A program made the translations under genes and the position numbers. The notes under the pieces were generated by a model. That model made no database searches, was not told the DNA's origin, and saw only the letters and a program-made list of their open reading frames with translations. Shown here one piece after another: positions 1 to 8,894 of a DNA stretch of 64,000 bases (position 1 is its first letter; the number at the start of each line of letters is the position of its first letter). Source of the DNA: Pseudomonas sp. B6002 (lineage in GTDB: Bacteria > Pseudomonadota > Gammaproteobacteria > Pseudomonadales > Pseudomonadaceae); NCBI RefSeq assembly GCF_013385985.1, contig NZ_JACAOY010000036.1, positions 26,722 to 90,721 of the forward strand, read 5' to 3'.

Positions 1-34
1 AGTTCTTTGCACTGTGTTCTAAGGGGGGATAAGC

Positions 35-568
35 ATGTCTCGCGTCGCTAAGAACCCCGTTAAGCTGCCAGCCGGTGTCGAAGTCAAATTCGCAGGCCAA
101 CAGCTTTCGGTGAAGGGTGCCAAGGGTACTCTTGAACTGAACATCCATTCGTCCGTTGAGATCGTTGAAGAAGCTGGTGAGCTGCGTTTCGCTGCTCGCA
201 ATGGCGATCAACAAACTCGCGCAATGGCCGGTACCACGCGTGCGTTGGTAAACAACATGGTCCAAGGCGTAAGCCAAGGCTTCGAGCGTAAGCTCCAGCT
301 GGTCGGTGTTGGTTACAAAGCGCAAGCAAAAGGCACGGTTTTGAACCTGGCCCTTGGCTTCTCGCACCCAGTGGATTACGAACTGCCGGAAGGCATCACC
401 GCTGAGACTCCTAGCCAGACCGATATCCTGATCAAGGGCATCGACAAGCAACTGGTAGGTCAAGTGGCTGCTGAGATCCGCGACTTCCGTCCACCAGAGC
501 CGTACAAAGGCAAAGGTGTGCGCTACGCGGACGAAGTCGTCCGTCGTAAAGAAGCCAAGAAGAAGTAG
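35..568 (+). CDS. rplF: 50S ribosomal protein L6
   Basis: L6 of the large ribosomal subunit, 177 residues, the normal bacterial length. It binds 23S rRNA near the factor-binding site. The start [15 protein letters not shown] and the C-terminal [20 protein letters not shown] are typical of the family. A strong purine-rich ribosome binding site (AGGGGGGA) lies just before the ATG. It is the first complete gene here and belongs to the spc operon, whose upstream part is outside the window. L18 follows after 10 bases in the same direction, so the two are surely co-transcribed. Confidence 0.98.
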   Translation: MSRVAKNPVKLPAGVEVKFAGQQLSVKGAKGTLELNIHSSVEIVEEAGELRFAARNGDQQTRAMAGTTRALVNNMVQGVSQGFERKLQLVGVGYKAQAKGTVLNLALGFSHPVDYELPEGITAETPSQTDILIKGIDKQLVGQVAAEIRDFRPPEPYKGKGVRYADEVVRRKEAKKK

Positions 569-578
569 GGCATAGCAA

Positions 579-929
579 ATGACCGACAAAAAAGTTACTC
601 GACTGCGTCGCGCTCGCAAAGCACGCCTGAAAATGCACGAACTCGAAGTCGTGCGTCTCTGCGTGTTCCGCTCGTCGCAGCACATCTACGCCCAGGTCAT
701 CTCGGCCGACGGCAACAAGGTCCTGGCAAGCGCCTCGACTTTGGATAAAGAACTGCGTGATGGTGCCACTGGCAACATCGACGCGGCCACAAAGGTTGGC
801 CAGCTGGTCGCTACGCGTGCTAAGGCCGCTGGCGTCTCGCAAGTGGCTTTCGACCGCTCTGGCTTCAAGTACCACGGCCGCGTGAAAGCGCTGGCTGATG
901 CTGCTCGTGAAGCTGGGCTGGAGTTCTAA
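579..929 (+). CDS. rplR: 50S ribosomal protein L18
   Basis: L18, 116 residues, the usual length; with L5 and L25 it attaches 5S rRNA to the large subunit. The N-terminus is rich in Arg and Lys ([12 protein letters not shown]), as expected for the rRNA-binding tail, and the C-terminal [26 protein letters not shown] is the family signature region. It sits between L6 and S5 with gaps of 10 and 3 bases, the standard spc operon order. Confidence 0.98.
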   Translation: MTDKKVTRLRRARKARLKMHELEVVRLCVFRSSQHIYAQVISADGNKVLASASTLDKELRDGATGNIDAATKVGQLVATRAKAAGVSQVAFDRSGFKYHGRVKALADAAREAGLEF

Positions 930-932
930 GTT

Positions 933-1433
933 ATGTCAAATAACGACCAAAAGCGCGACGAAGGCTACATTGAGAAGCTGGTTCAAGTTAACCGCGTAGC
1001 CAAAACCGTTAAAGGCGGCCGTATCTTCACTTTCACCGCGTTGACCGTGGTAGGTGATGGTAAAGGGCGTGTTGGCTTCGGCCGTGGCAAGTCGCGTGAA
1101 GTGCCTGCTGCGATCCAGAAGGCAATGGAAGCTGCTCGTCGCAACATGATCCAAGTTGATCTGAACGGCACCACTCTGCAGTACGCAATGAAGTCCGCCC
1201 ATGGCGCTTCGAAGGTGTACATGCAGCCTGCTTCTGAAGGTACCGGTATCATCGCTGGCGGCGCTATGCGTGCTGTCCTCGAAGTTGCTGGCGTTCAGAA
1301 CGTTCTGGCCAAGTGCTACGGCTCGACTAACCCGGTAAACGTGGTTCACGCCACTTTCAAAGGTTTGAAAGCTATGCAGTCTCCTGAGTCCATCGCTGCC
1401 AAGCGTGGCCTGACTGTCAAGGAGATCTTCTGA
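933..1433 (+). CDS. rpsE: 30S ribosomal protein S5
   Basis: S5, 166 residues, at the mRNA entry side of the small subunit and important for decoding fidelity and mRNA unwinding. The N-terminal double-stranded RNA-binding-like domain (about residues 11-75) contains [20 protein letters not shown], and the C-terminal domain holds the [16 protein letters not shown] region. It starts 3 bases after the L18 stop and its stop is 2 bases before the L30 start. Confidence 0.98.
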
Positions 1434-1435
1434 TC

Positions 1436-1612
1436 ATGGCTACCGTTAAAGTAACGCTGATCAAAAGCATGACCGGCCGCATCCCTAACCACAAACTGTG
1501 TGTTAAAGGTTTGGGTCTGCGTCGCATCGGTCACACTGTAGAAGTCCAGGATACTCCCGAGAATCGCGGGATGATCAACAAGGCTTACTACATGCTGCGT
1601 GTAGAGGGTTAA
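1436..1612 (+). CDS. rpmD: 50S ribosomal protein L30
   Basis: L30, 58 residues, one of the smallest large-subunit proteins. I translated it directly: it begins [20 protein letters not shown] and ends MLRVEG, giving the single ferredoxin-like domain of bacterial L30. ATG at 1436 and TAA at 1610 are in one frame. It lies between S5 and L15 with gaps of 2 and 3 bases, exactly where the spc operon has rpmD. Confidence 0.97.
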
Positions 1613-1615
1613 TCG

Positions 1616-2053
1616 ATGAAACTCAATGATCTGAGTCCAGCGCCGGGTTCCCGTCGCGAAAAGCATCGTCCGGGCCGTGGTATCGGTAGCGGTTTGGGTA
1701 AGACTGGTGGCCGTGGCCACAAAGGTCAAACCTCCCGTTCCGGTGGCACCATTGCTCCAGGCTTTGAAGGCGGTCAACAGCCGCTGCATCGTCGCCTGCC
1801 TAAGTTCGGTTTCGTTTCCCTGAAAGCTATGGATCGCGCGGAAGTGCGTCTGTCCGAGCTGGCTAAAGTGGACGGCGACATCGTTACTCTGCAGACCCTG
1901 AAAGATGCCAACGTGATCAACGTCAACGTACAGCGTGTGAAAATCATGCTGTCCGGTGAAGTGACTCGCGCTGTCACTATCGGCAAGGGAATCGGCGCCA
2001 CCAAAGGTGCGCGTTCGGCTATCGAAGCAGCTGGCGGCAAGTTCGAGGAATAA
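1616..2053 (+). CDS. rplO: 50S ribosomal protein L15
   Basis: L15, 145 residues, a late-assembly large-subunit protein. The glycine- and arginine-rich N-terminal extension ([19 protein letters not shown], about residues 23-41) threads into 23S rRNA, and the globular C-terminal half follows. The stop codon TAA is directly followed by the ATG of secY with no spacer, so translation of the two is probably coupled. Confidence 0.98.
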   Translation: MKLNDLSPAPGSRREKHRPGRGIGSGLGKTGGRGHKGQTSRSGGTIAPGFEGGQQPLHRRLPKFGFVSLKAMDRAEVRLSELAKVDGDIVTLQTLKDANVINVNVQRVKIMLSGEVTRAVTIGKGIGATKGARSAIEAAGGKFEE

Positions 2054-3382
2054 ATGGCTAAGCAAGGTGCTCTCTCAGCGCTCGGCAAAGGCGGTATGTC
2101 TGAACTTTGGGCTCGTCTGCGTTTTCTGTTCCTGGCGATTATCGTCTACCGAATAGGCGCACACATCCCGGTTCCAGGTATCAACCCGGACCGACTCGCA
2201 GACCTGTTTCGACAGAATGAGGGGACCATTCTTAGCTTGTTCAACATGTTTTCCGGCGGCGCGCTGGAACGGATGAGCATTTTTGCACTGGGGATCATGC
2301 CGTACATTTCGGCATCGATCATCATGCAACTGATGACCGCCGTCAGCCCGCAGCTGGAGCAGTTGAAGAAGGAAGGTGAAGCTGGCCGTCGCAAGATTAG
2401 CCAGTACACCCGCTACGGCACTGTCATCCTCGCCTTGGTCCAGGCTATCGGCATGTCCGTTGGTCTGGCTGGGCAGGGTGTTGCGTTCACTGGTGACTTT
2501 GGCTTCTATTTCGTCGCGGTATCCACATTTGTGGCTGGTGCGATGTTCATGATGTGGCTGGGTGAGCAGATTACTGAGCGTGGTGTTGGCAACGGTATCT
2601 CGATGTTGATTTTCGCAGGTATCGTCGCCGGTCTTCCGAGAGCAATTGGGCAGTCTTTCGAGTCTGCACGTCAGGGTGATATCAATATCTTCGCTCTGGT
2701 TGCCATCGGTTTGCTGGCAGTAGCGATTATCGGTTTTGTGGTGTTCATTGAGCGTGGCCAGCGTCGTATTGCTGTTCACTACGCCAAGCGTCAGCAGGGC
2801 CGTAAGGTCTTTGCTGCGCAGACCAGCCACTTGCCGCTGAAAGTGAATATGGCCGGTGTTATTCCGGCAATTTTCGCGAGCAGCATTTTGCTGTTTCCGG
2901 CTTCGTTGGGTACCTGGTTTGGTCAGTCTGAAAATATGGGCTGGCTGCAGGACCTCTCTCAGTCGATCGCTCCTGGTCAGCCGTTGAATATTCTGCTGTT
3001 TAGTGCAGGGATTATTTTCTTCTGCTTCTTCTATACGGCGTTGATGTTCAATCCGAAAGACGTAGCGGAAAACCTGAAGAAGTCCGGTGCCTTTATTCCG
3101 GGCATCCGTCCAGGTGAGCAGTCTGCGCGCTACATTGATGGCGTTCTGACTCGTTTGACCCTGTTCGGTGCTCTATATATGACGGCCGTGTGCCTGCTGC
3201 CCCAGTTCCTGGTGGTTGCAGCAAACGTTCCGTTCTACCTTGGCGGGACCTCGTTGCTGATCGTGGTCGTGGTTGTGATGGACTTCATGTCCCAAGTACA
3301 ATCGCACCTCGTTTCGCACCAGTACGAATCCCTGATGAAGAAAGCCAACCTGAAGGGTTACGGCAGCGGCATGTTGCGCTGA
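2054..3382 (+). CDS. secY: Protein translocase subunit SecY
   Basis: Central channel of the Sec translocon in the inner membrane, working with SecE, SecG and SecA. It has 442 residues and about ten hydrophobic segments, as expected. Family landmarks are [14 protein letters not shown] near residue 35, the [23 protein letters not shown] plug region near residue 70, and the cytosolic loop ending in [11 protein letters not shown] at the C-terminus. It sits inside the spc operon between rplO and rpmJ, the common place in gammaproteobacteria. Confidence 0.98.
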   Translation: MAKQGALSALGKGGMSELWARLRFLFLAIIVYRIGAHIPVPGINPDRLADLFRQNEGTILSLFNMFSGGALERMSIFALGIMPYISASIIMQLMTAVSPQLEQLKKEGEAGRRKISQYTRYGTVILALVQAIGMSVGLAGQGVAFTGDFGFYFVAVSTFVAGAMFMMWLGEQITERGVGNGISMLIFAGIVAGLPRAIGQSFESARQGDINIFALVAIGLLAVAIIGFVVFIERGQRRIAVHYAKRQQGRKVFAAQTSHLPLKVNMAGVIPAIFASSILLFPASLGTWFGQSENMGWLQDLSQSIAPGQPLNILLFSAGIIFFCFFYTALMFNPKDVAENLKKSGAFIPGIRPGEQSARYIDGVLTRLTLFGALYMTAVCLLPQFLVVAANVPFYLGGTSLLIVVVVVMDFMSQVQSHLVSHQYESLMKKANLKGYGSGMLR

Positions 3383-3409
3383 GTACCCATAAGGTTCGAG
3401 GAGTTGGTG

Positions 3410-3526
3410 ATGAAAGTTCGTGCATCGGTGAAAAAGCTGTGCCGTAACTGCAAGATTATTCGCCGCGAAGGTGTTGTTCGAGTAATTTGCAGCGCGGAAC
3501 CGCGTCACAAACAGCGCCAAGGCTGA
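3410..3526 (+). CDS. rpmJ: 50S ribosomal protein L36
   Basis: L36, 38 residues, found by direct translation from ATG 3410 to TGA 3524. It starts [19 protein letters not shown] and ends EPRHKQRQG. The Cys residues at 11, 14 and 27 plus the late His form the zinc ribbon of the C+ type of L36. A GAGGAG ribosome binding site lies 5 bases upstream. A GC-rich hairpin follows, separating the spc part from the alpha operon genes. Confidence 0.97.
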
Positions 3527-3543
3527 GTGTGATCCGCTTGAAG

Positions 3544-3567
3544 CCCGGCAGCTAGTGCGCTGCCGGG
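3544..3567 (+). terminator. Hairpin after rpmJ (terminator or attenuator)
   Basis: A perfect 9-bp stem (CCCGGCAGC with GCTGCCGGG) closes a 6-base loop and is followed by a T-rich but interrupted tract. It is 17 bases after rpmJ and about 90 bases before rpsM, so it probably ends or attenuates spc transcription before the alpha operon. The poor U-run suggests partial read-through. Confidence 0.6.
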
Positions 3568-3655
3568 TTGATTATTTGTTATTACAGCGATATTATCTCG
3601 CGCCCTATTTCTTGGCTTCCGGGGCGTAGGTAGCTGTCAATTGGAGTCCCACTGA

Positions 3656-4012
3656 ATGGCCCGTATTGCAGGCGTTAACATTCCAGATAACAAGCACACT
3701 GTTATCTCGCTGACCTACATCTATGGTGTTGGTCGCACTACTGCGCAGAAAATTTGCGCAGTTGCTGGGGTAAACCCAGCCGCTAAGATCAAGGATCTGA
3801 GCGACGAGCAGATTGAACAGCTGCGTGGCGAAGTGGCGAAGTTCACCACTGAAGGTGACCTGCGTCGCGAAATCAACATGAAAATCAAGCGTTTGATGGA
3901 CCTCGGTTGCTATCGCGGTCTGCGTCATCGTCGTGGTCTTCCAGTACGCGGTCAGCGTACCAAGACTAACGCGCGTACCCGTAAAGGTCCGCGTAAGCCG
4001 ATCCGCAAGTAA
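3656..4012 (+). CDS. rpsM: 30S ribosomal protein S13
   Basis: S13, 118 residues, in the head of the small subunit, contacting the P-site tRNA and forming bridges to the 50S subunit. It begins [20 protein letters not shown] and ends with the basic tail [11 protein letters not shown] that reaches the t[25 protein letters not shown] (from about residue 87) is the family signature. First gene of the alpha operon part. Confidence 0.98.
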   Translation: MARIAGVNIPDNKHTVISLTYIYGVGRTTAQKICAVAGVNPAAKIKDLSDEQIEQLRGEVAKFTTEGDLRREINMKIKRLMDLGCYRGLRHRRGLPVRGQRTKTNARTRKGPRKPIRK

Positions 4013-4042
4013 TCGCCCCAGCGAATCGACAGGAAAATTATC

Positions 4043-4432
4043 ATGGCAAAACCTGCTGCTCGTCCTCGTAAAAAAGTTAAAAAGACAGTGGTTGATGGCA
4101 TCGCCCACATCCATGCTTCTTTTAACAACACCATCGTGACCATCACCGACCGTCAAGGTAACGCGCTGTCTTGGGCTACCTCTGGTGGTTCGGGTTTCCG
4201 CGGTTCCCGCAAGTCCACCCCGTTTGCTGCTCAAGTAGCTGCTGAACGTGCTGGTCAAGCTGCGCTGGAATACGGCCTGAAAAACCTCGACGTTAACGTC
4301 AAGGGTCCAGGTCCAGGTCGTGAGTCCGCTGTCCGTGCTTTGAACGGCTGTGGCTATAAGATCGCCAGCATCACCGACGTGACGCCAATCCCGCACAACG
4401 GGTGCCGTCCGCCGAAGAAGCGCCGCGTGTAA
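4043..4432 (+). CDS. rpsK: 30S ribosomal protein S11
   Basis: S11, 129 residues, on the platform of the 30S subunit where it helps hold the mRNA exit and E site. The start is basic ([15 protein letters not shown]) and the C-terminal [15 protein letters not shown] is nearly invariant in bacteria. It lies 30 bases after S13 and 18 bases before S4 in the usual alpha operon order. Confidence 0.98.
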   Translation: MAKPAARPRKKVKKTVVDGIAHIHASFNNTIVTITDRQGNALSWATSGGSGFRGSRKSTPFAAQVAAERAGQAALEYGLKNLDVNVKGPGPGRESAVRALNGCGYKIASITDVTPIPHNGCRPPKKRRV

Positions 4433-4450
4433 TCCAGGAGATTGTAAAGA

Positions 4451-5071
4451 ATGGCTCGTTACATTGGTCCAAAATGCAAACTCGCTCGTCGCGAAGGCAC
4501 CGATCTCTTCCTGAAGAGCGGCGTGCGCGCGATCGAATCGAAGTGCAACATTGAAGCAGCACCTGGTATCCACGGCCAACGCCGCGGTCGCCAGTCCGAT
4601 TACGGCACCCAACTGCGTGAAAAGCAGAAGGTCCGTCGTATCTACGGCGTTCTCGAGCGTCAATTCAGCGGCTACTACAAAGAAGCTGCTGGCAAGAAAG
4701 GTGCAACCGGTGAAAACCTGCTGCAACTGCTCGAATGCCGTCTGGACAACGTTGTATACCGTATGGGCTTTGGTTCTACTCGTGCCGAATCCCGTCAGCT
4801 GGTATCGCACAAGTCGATCAGCGTTAACGGTCAGACCGTAAACGTTCCGTCCTACCAGGTTCGTGCTGGTGACGTGGTTGCAGTTCGCGAGAAAGCAAAA
4901 AACCAACTTCGCATTGTCCAAGCTCTCGATCTGTGTGCCCAACGTGGCCGCGTAGAATGGGTAGAAGTAGACACTGAGAAGAAGTCGGGCGTTTTCAAGA
5001 ACGTTCCTGCTCGCAGTGATCTGTCCGCCGACATCAACGAAAGCCTGATTGTCGAGCTCTACTCCAAGTAA
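4451..5071 (+). CDS. rpsD: 30S ribosomal protein S4
   Basis: S4, 206 residues, a primary 16S rRNA-binding protein and assembly initiator. In enterobacteria it also represses translation of its own operon. The S4 RNA-binding domain is at about residues 95-160 ([35 protein letters not shown], given as a region). The N-terminal domain begins [19 protein letters not shown]. Its place between rpsK and rpoA is the standard alpha operon arrangement. Confidence 0.98.
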   Translation: MARYIGPKCKLARREGTDLFLKSGVRAIESKCNIEAAPGIHGQRRGRQSDYGTQLREKQKVRRIYGVLERQFSGYYKEAAGKKGATGENLLQLLECRLDNVVYRMGFGSTRAESRQLVSHKSISVNGQTVNVPSYQVRAGDVVAVREKAKNQLRIVQALDLCAQRGRVEWVEVDTEKKSGVFKNVPARSDLSADINESLIVELYSK

Positions 5072-5093
5072 GGGCTAGAAAATAGGTGCATCC

Positions 5094-6095
5094 ATGCAGA
5101 TTTCGGTAAATGAGTTCCTGACACCCCGCCACATTGATGTGCAGGTTGTCAGTCCAACCCGCGCCAAGATCACGCTCGAGCCTCTCGAGCGTGGTTTTGG
5201 CCACACCCTGGGCAACGCGCTGCGCCGCATCCTGTTGTCCTCAATGCCCGGCTGTGCAGTAGTCGAGGCCGAGATTGACGGTGTGCTCCACGAGTACAGC
5301 GCCATCGAAGGTGTACAGGAAGACGTAATTGAAATCCTGTTGAACCTTAAAGGTCTGGCTATCAAGCTGCACGGCCGTGACGAAGTTACGCTGACCTTGT
5401 CGAAGAAGGGTTCGGGGGTGGTTACCGCTGCCGATATTCAGCTGGATCATGATGTCGAGATCGTTAACCCCGATCACGTAATCGCTAACCTGGCGTCTAA
5501 CGGCGCCCTGAACATGAAGCTCACCGTAGCTCGTGGTCGTGGTTATGAACCGGCCGACTCGCGTCAGAGCGATGAAGACGAAAGCCGCAGCATTGGTCGC
5601 TTGCAGCTTGACTCTTCGTTCAGCCCGGTTCGCCGTATCGCATACGTGGTGGAAAACGCCCGTGTCGAACAGCGTACTAACCTGGACAAGCTGGTTATTG
5701 ATCTGGAAACCAACGGTACTCTGGATCCTGAAGAGGCTATCCGCCGCGCTGCAACCATCCTGCAACAGCAGTTGGCTGCGTTCGTCGACCTCAAAGGTGA
5801 CAGCGAACCAGTGGTAATCGAGCAGGAAGACGAGATCGATCCGATCCTGCTTCGCCCGGTTGACGATCTGGAACTGACTGTACGTTCGGCTAACTGCCTT
5901 AAGGCGGAAAACATTTACTACATCGGCGACCTGATTCAGCGTACCGAAGTAGAACTGTTGAAGACTCCGAACCTGGGCAAGAAATCCTTGACTGAAATCA
6001 AGGACGTTCTGGCCTCCCGCGGTCTGTCCCTCGGCATGCGCCTCGACAACTGGCCGCCTGCAAGTCTTAAGAAGGACGACAAGGCGACTGCCTGA
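5094..6095 (+). CDS. rpoA: DNA-directed RNA polymerase alpha subunit
   Basis: Alpha subunit of RNA polymerase, 333 residues, the Pseudomonas length. The N-terminal domain (about 1-230), which dimerises and nucleates beta and beta-prime, contains [24 protein letters not shown] linker leads to the C-terminal domain (about 245-320), with [19 protein letters not shown] and [16 protein letters not shown], which binds UP elements and activators. It is preceded by S4 and followed by L17. Confidence 0.98.
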   Translation: MQISVNEFLTPRHIDVQVVSPTRAKITLEPLERGFGHTLGNALRRILLSSMPGCAVVEAEIDGVLHEYSAIEGVQEDVIEILLNLKGLAIKLHGRDEVTLTLSKKGSGVVTAADIQLDHDVEIVNPDHVIANLASNGALNMKLTVARGRGYEPADSRQSDEDESRSIGRLQLDSSFSPVRRIAYVVENARVEQRTNLDKLVIDLETNGTLDPEEAIRRAATILQQQLAAFVDLKGDSEPVVIEQEDEIDPILLRPVDDLELTVRSANCLKAENIYYIGDLIQRTEVELLKTPNLGKKSLTEIKDVLASRGLSLGMRLDNWPPASLKKDDKATA

Positions 6096-6136
6096 TCGTC
6101 GTAATCACCGAACGTGAGTTTGGTAAGGAATGAACC

Positions 6137-6523
6137 ATGCGTCATCGTAAAAGTGGTCGTCACCTGAGCCGTACCAGCTCGCACCGCAAGGCCATGTTCC
6201 AAAACATGGCGGTGTCGCTGTTCGAGCACGAGCTGATCAAAACTACACTGCCGAAAGCTAAAGAACTGCGTCGCGTTGCTGAGCCGCTGATTACTTTGGC
6301 CAAGACAGACAGCCTGGCTAACCGCCGTCTGGCTTTCGACCGTACTCGTTCGAAAGCTATCGTTGGTAAGCTCTTCAACGACCTGGGCAAGCGTTACGCT
6401 ACCCGTGAGGGTGGCTACCTGCGCATCCTCAAGTGCGGTTTCCGCGCTGGCGACAACGCGCCTATGGCGTACGTCGAGTTGGTTGATCGTGCTACTGCTG
6501 GCGAAGCTGTAAGCGCCGAGTAA
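6137..6523 (+). CDS. rplQ: 50S ribosomal protein L17
   Basis: L17, 128 residues, near the peptide exit tunnel of the large subunit. It begins [20 protein letters not shown], the invariant start of the family, and contains [14 protein letters not shown]. Last gene of the alpha operon; a strong intrinsic terminator follows within 25 bases. Confidence 0.98.
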
Positions 6524-6543
6524 GACGACAAGCTGTAACGAAG

Positions 6544-6568
6544 AACCGGGCCTAGTGCCCGGTTTTTT
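6544..6568 (+). terminator. Intrinsic terminator of the alpha operon
   Basis: An 8-bp stem (AACCGGGC with GCCCGGTT), a 5-base loop and a run of six T residues, 20 bases after rplQ. This is a textbook Rho-independent terminator. Confidence 0.93.
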
Positions 6569-6642
6569 GTGCGCGTAATAAAAGTGCAGTGTGTTCAAAA
6601 CTTCATGGGGAGTGCTTAACGCTATGGGTCAGCTAGAGTTTG

Positions 6643-6685
6643 GTAGAAATTTTCTATTGATGCCTACAATTTAATGAATTTGTAG
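6643..6685 (+). promoter_or_regulatory. Candidate OxyR-type half-site and palindrome upstream of katA
   Basis: GTAG-N7-CTAT at 6643-6657 matches seven of eight bases of the OxyR ATAG-N7-CTAT unit. Seven bases further on, the expected second unit is poor. A separate palindrome, CTACAA-N10-TTGTAG, occupies 6664-6685. The element is about 75-120 bases before the katA start. OxyR control of catalase genes is known in Pseudomonas; its action here is inference. Confidence 0.35.
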
Positions 6686-6761
6686 ACGTCATGTTGATGA
6701 TCAATACTCCCTCCAAGCCGATTAGCCGGCAGTTCCAAGTCCGACCTGAGGGAAATTGAGC

Positions 6762-8210
6762 ATGAGCCAGAATAAAATCCTTACTACCGCCAGCGGCGCC
6801 CCCGTTGCGGACAACCAGAATTCCCGTTCCGCCGGCCCACGCGGCCCGTTGCTGCTCGACGATTTTCACTTGATCGAGAAGCTCGCTCACTTCAACCGTG
6901 AGAATATTCCTGAGCGCCGTGTGCACGCCAAAGGTTCAGGCGCCTACGGTACTTTCACGGTCACCCAGGACATCACGAAATACACCAGCGCCAAGTTGTT
7001 CGAATCCGTTGGCAAGCAAACGCCGACCTTCCTGCGTTTCTCCACTGTAGGGGGCGAACGCGGTTCGGCTGATACCGAGCGCGATCCACGCGGTTTCGCC
7101 TTGAAGTTCTACACCGAAGAAGGTAACTGGGACATCGTGGGTAACAATACTCCGGTGTTTTTCATTCGTGACCCTCTCAAGTTCCCTGACTTCATCCACA
7201 CCCAGAAACGCCTGCCGCAAAGCAACCTGAAAAGCGCGCAAATGATGTGGGACTTCTGGTCGCACTCCCCGGAGGCGCTGCACCAGGTCACCATTCTGTT
7301 TTCCGACCGTGGCATCCCTGATGGCTACCGTCACATGCACGGCTTCGGCAGCCACACTTACAGCCTGATTAACGCCAACGGCGAGCGTCACTGGGTGAAG
7401 TGGCACTACAAAACCAAGCAAGGCATCAAGAACCTGGCGCCTGCAGAAGCTGCACGCCTGGCCGGTACCGACCCTGATTACGCCCAGCGCGATCTGTTTG
7501 GTGCGATCGAGCGTGGTGATTTCCCGAAATGGCGCGTCTGCATTCAGATCATGACTGAGGCTCAGGCCAACGCTCACTACGAGAATCCGTTCGACGTAAC
7601 CAAGACTTGGTCGCAGAAGGAATTCCCACTGATCGAAGTCGGTGAACTTGAGCTCAACCGCAATCCGCAGAACTACTTCGCTGAGGTGGAACAAGCAGCG
7701 TTCGGCCCAAGCAACATGGTTCCAGGTGTTGGTCTGTCGCCAGACCGCATGCTGCAGGGCCGCGTATTCGCCTACGCAGATGCGCACCGCTACCGTGTGG
7801 GCACCAACCACCAGCAATTGCCGGTGAACGCTTCACGTAGCCCAGTGAACAGCTACCAGCGCGACGGTTCGATGGCCTTCGGAAGCAACGGTGGCGCAGC
7901 GCCTAACTACGAGCCGAACAGCTACAGCGATGCACCGAAGCAAGCTCCTCAGTACGCGGAGCCAGCGCTGGCTCTGAATGGTGCTGCGGACCGTTACGAT
8001 CACCGCGAAGACACGGACTACTACAGCCACGCCGGTGCGCTGTTCCGCCTGATGAATGACGAGCAGAAAGCATTGCTCGTCAACAACATCGCCGGCGCCA
8101 TGGGCGGCGTCTCCAGTGATGTGGTCCAGCGCCAGTTGGGGCACTTCTACAAGGCAGACCCGGCTTATGGAGAAGCAATCGCAAAGGCATTGGGTGTATC
8201 GCTTAACTGA
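6762..8210 (+). CDS. katA: Catalase, clade 3 KatA type
   Basis: Heme catalase breaking hydrogen peroxide to water and oxygen, 482 residues from ATG 6762. I preferred this ATG over an in-frame TTG at 6756 because GAGGG lies about 10 bases upstream of it. The catalytic His is at residue 55 in [12 protein letters not shown]. The distal Asn lies in [11 protein letters not shown], and the proximal heme-ligand Tyr is in [16 protein letters not shown] near residue 340. The small-subunit length without a C-terminal flavodoxin-like domain fits clade 3. The neighbours rplQ upstream and a ferritin downstream match the P. aeruginosa katA locus. Confidence 0.96.
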   Translation: MSQNKILTTASGAPVADNQNSRSAGPRGPLLLDDFHLIEKLAHFNRENIPERRVHAKGSGAYGTFTVTQDITKYTSAKLFESVGKQTPTFLRFSTVGGERGSADTERDPRGFALKFYTEEGNWDIVGNNTPVFFIRDPLKFPDFIHTQKRLPQSNLKSAQMMWDFWSHSPEALHQVTILFSDRGIPDGYRHMHGFGSHTYSLINANGERHWVKWHYKTKQGIKNLAPAEAARLAGTDPDYAQRDLFGAIERGDFPKWRVCIQIMTEAQANAHYENPFDVTKTWSQKEFPLIEVGELELNRNPQNYFAEVEQAAFGPSNMVPGVGLSPDRMLQGRVFAYADAHRYRVGTNHQQLPVNASRSPVNSYQRDGSMAFGSNGGAAPNYEPNSYSDAPKQAPQYAEPALALNGAADRYDHREDTDYYSHAGALFRLMNDEQKALLVNNIAGAMGGVSSDVVQRQLGHFYKADPAYGEAIAKALGVSLN

Positions 8211-8227
8211 CTCTAAACGATAAGCAG

Positions 8228-8252
8228 AACCGCCCTCATTTGGGCGGTTTTT
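8228..8252 (+). terminator. Intrinsic terminator after katA
   Basis: An 8-bp stem (AACCGCCC with GGGCGGTT), a 6-base loop and a T-rich tail, 18 bases after the katA stop. It separates catalase from the ferritin transcript. Confidence 0.9.
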
Positions 8253-8365
8253 GCGTTAAATCAGCTACTTTTCTCTGAAAATCTTCACTTTTCTGCCGTT
8301 GGTCTCGTGACCTCCGAGTCATCATGGTTCAAACTACAGACTTTCAAGCAGGGAGATGTAGGGCG

Positions 8366-8830
8366 ATGCAAGGTCACCCCGACGTAATCGATTACCTCAA
8401 CACGTTGCTGACGGGCGAACTGGCAGCGCGTGACCAATATTTCATCCATTCGCGCATGTACGAAGACTGGGGCTTTACCGAGCTCTACGAGCGTATCAAT
8501 CACGAGATGGAAGAAGAGGCACAGCACGCCGACGCACTGATGCGCCGTATCCTCATGCTCGAGGGCACGCCGCGTATGCGTCCTGATGATCTGGATGTGG
8601 GCACCACGGTGCCTGACATGCTCGCTGCCGACCTGCGTCTTGAGTACAAGGTGCGAGCCGCACTCTGCAAGGGCATTGAGCTCTGCGAGAAGCACAGCGA
8701 CTTCGTCACTCGTGAGATCCTGCGCGTGCAGTTGAACGACACCGAAGAAGATCACACCTACTGGCTGGAAAAGCAGCTGGGTCTGATCAAGCTGGTGGGC
8801 CTGGAGAATTACCTGCAATCGCAGTTCTGA
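8366..8830 (+). CDS. bfrA: Ferritin-like iron storage protein (BfrA/FtnA type)
   Basis: Iron-storage protein of the bacterioferritin family, 154 residues from ATG 8366, which has a GGGAG ribosome binding site; an upstream in-frame extension lacks one. Predicted ferroxidase ligands are Glu18, Glu51, His54, Glu93, Glu127 and His130. The heme-binding Met expected at position 52 of true bacterioferritins is Ala here (EEEAQHAD). The P. aeruginosa counterpart beside katA was likewise reclassified as a heme-free ferritin (FtnA). Its location next to katA suggests that stored iron supplies heme for catalase. Confidence 0.93.
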   Translation: MQGHPDVIDYLNTLLTGELAARDQYFIHSRMYEDWGFTELYERINHEMEEEAQHADALMRRILMLEGTPRMRPDDLDVGTTVPDMLAADLRLEYKVRAALCKGIELCEKHSDFVTREILRVQLNDTEEDHTYWLEKQLGLIKLVGLENYLQSQF

Positions 8831-8842
8831 TTCCCGGCTACG

Positions 8843-8880
8843 AAAAAGCCCCTGTCACCGCAAAGTGACAGGGGCTTTTT
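8843..8880. terminator. Bidirectional terminator between ferritin gene and uvrA
   Basis: A 16-bp perfect inverted repeat (arms 8843-8858 and 8865-8880) with a 6-base loop, A-rich on the left and T-rich on the right. It can end both the ferritin transcript and the converging uvrA transcript. Confidence 0.93.
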
Positions 8881-8894
8881 ATTGGGCCCGATAA

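Noticed and set aside
3605-4942. Open frame of 445 codons on the minus strand across rpsM, rpsK and rpsD
   Set aside because: Antisense to three ribosomal protein genes; typical shadow frame.
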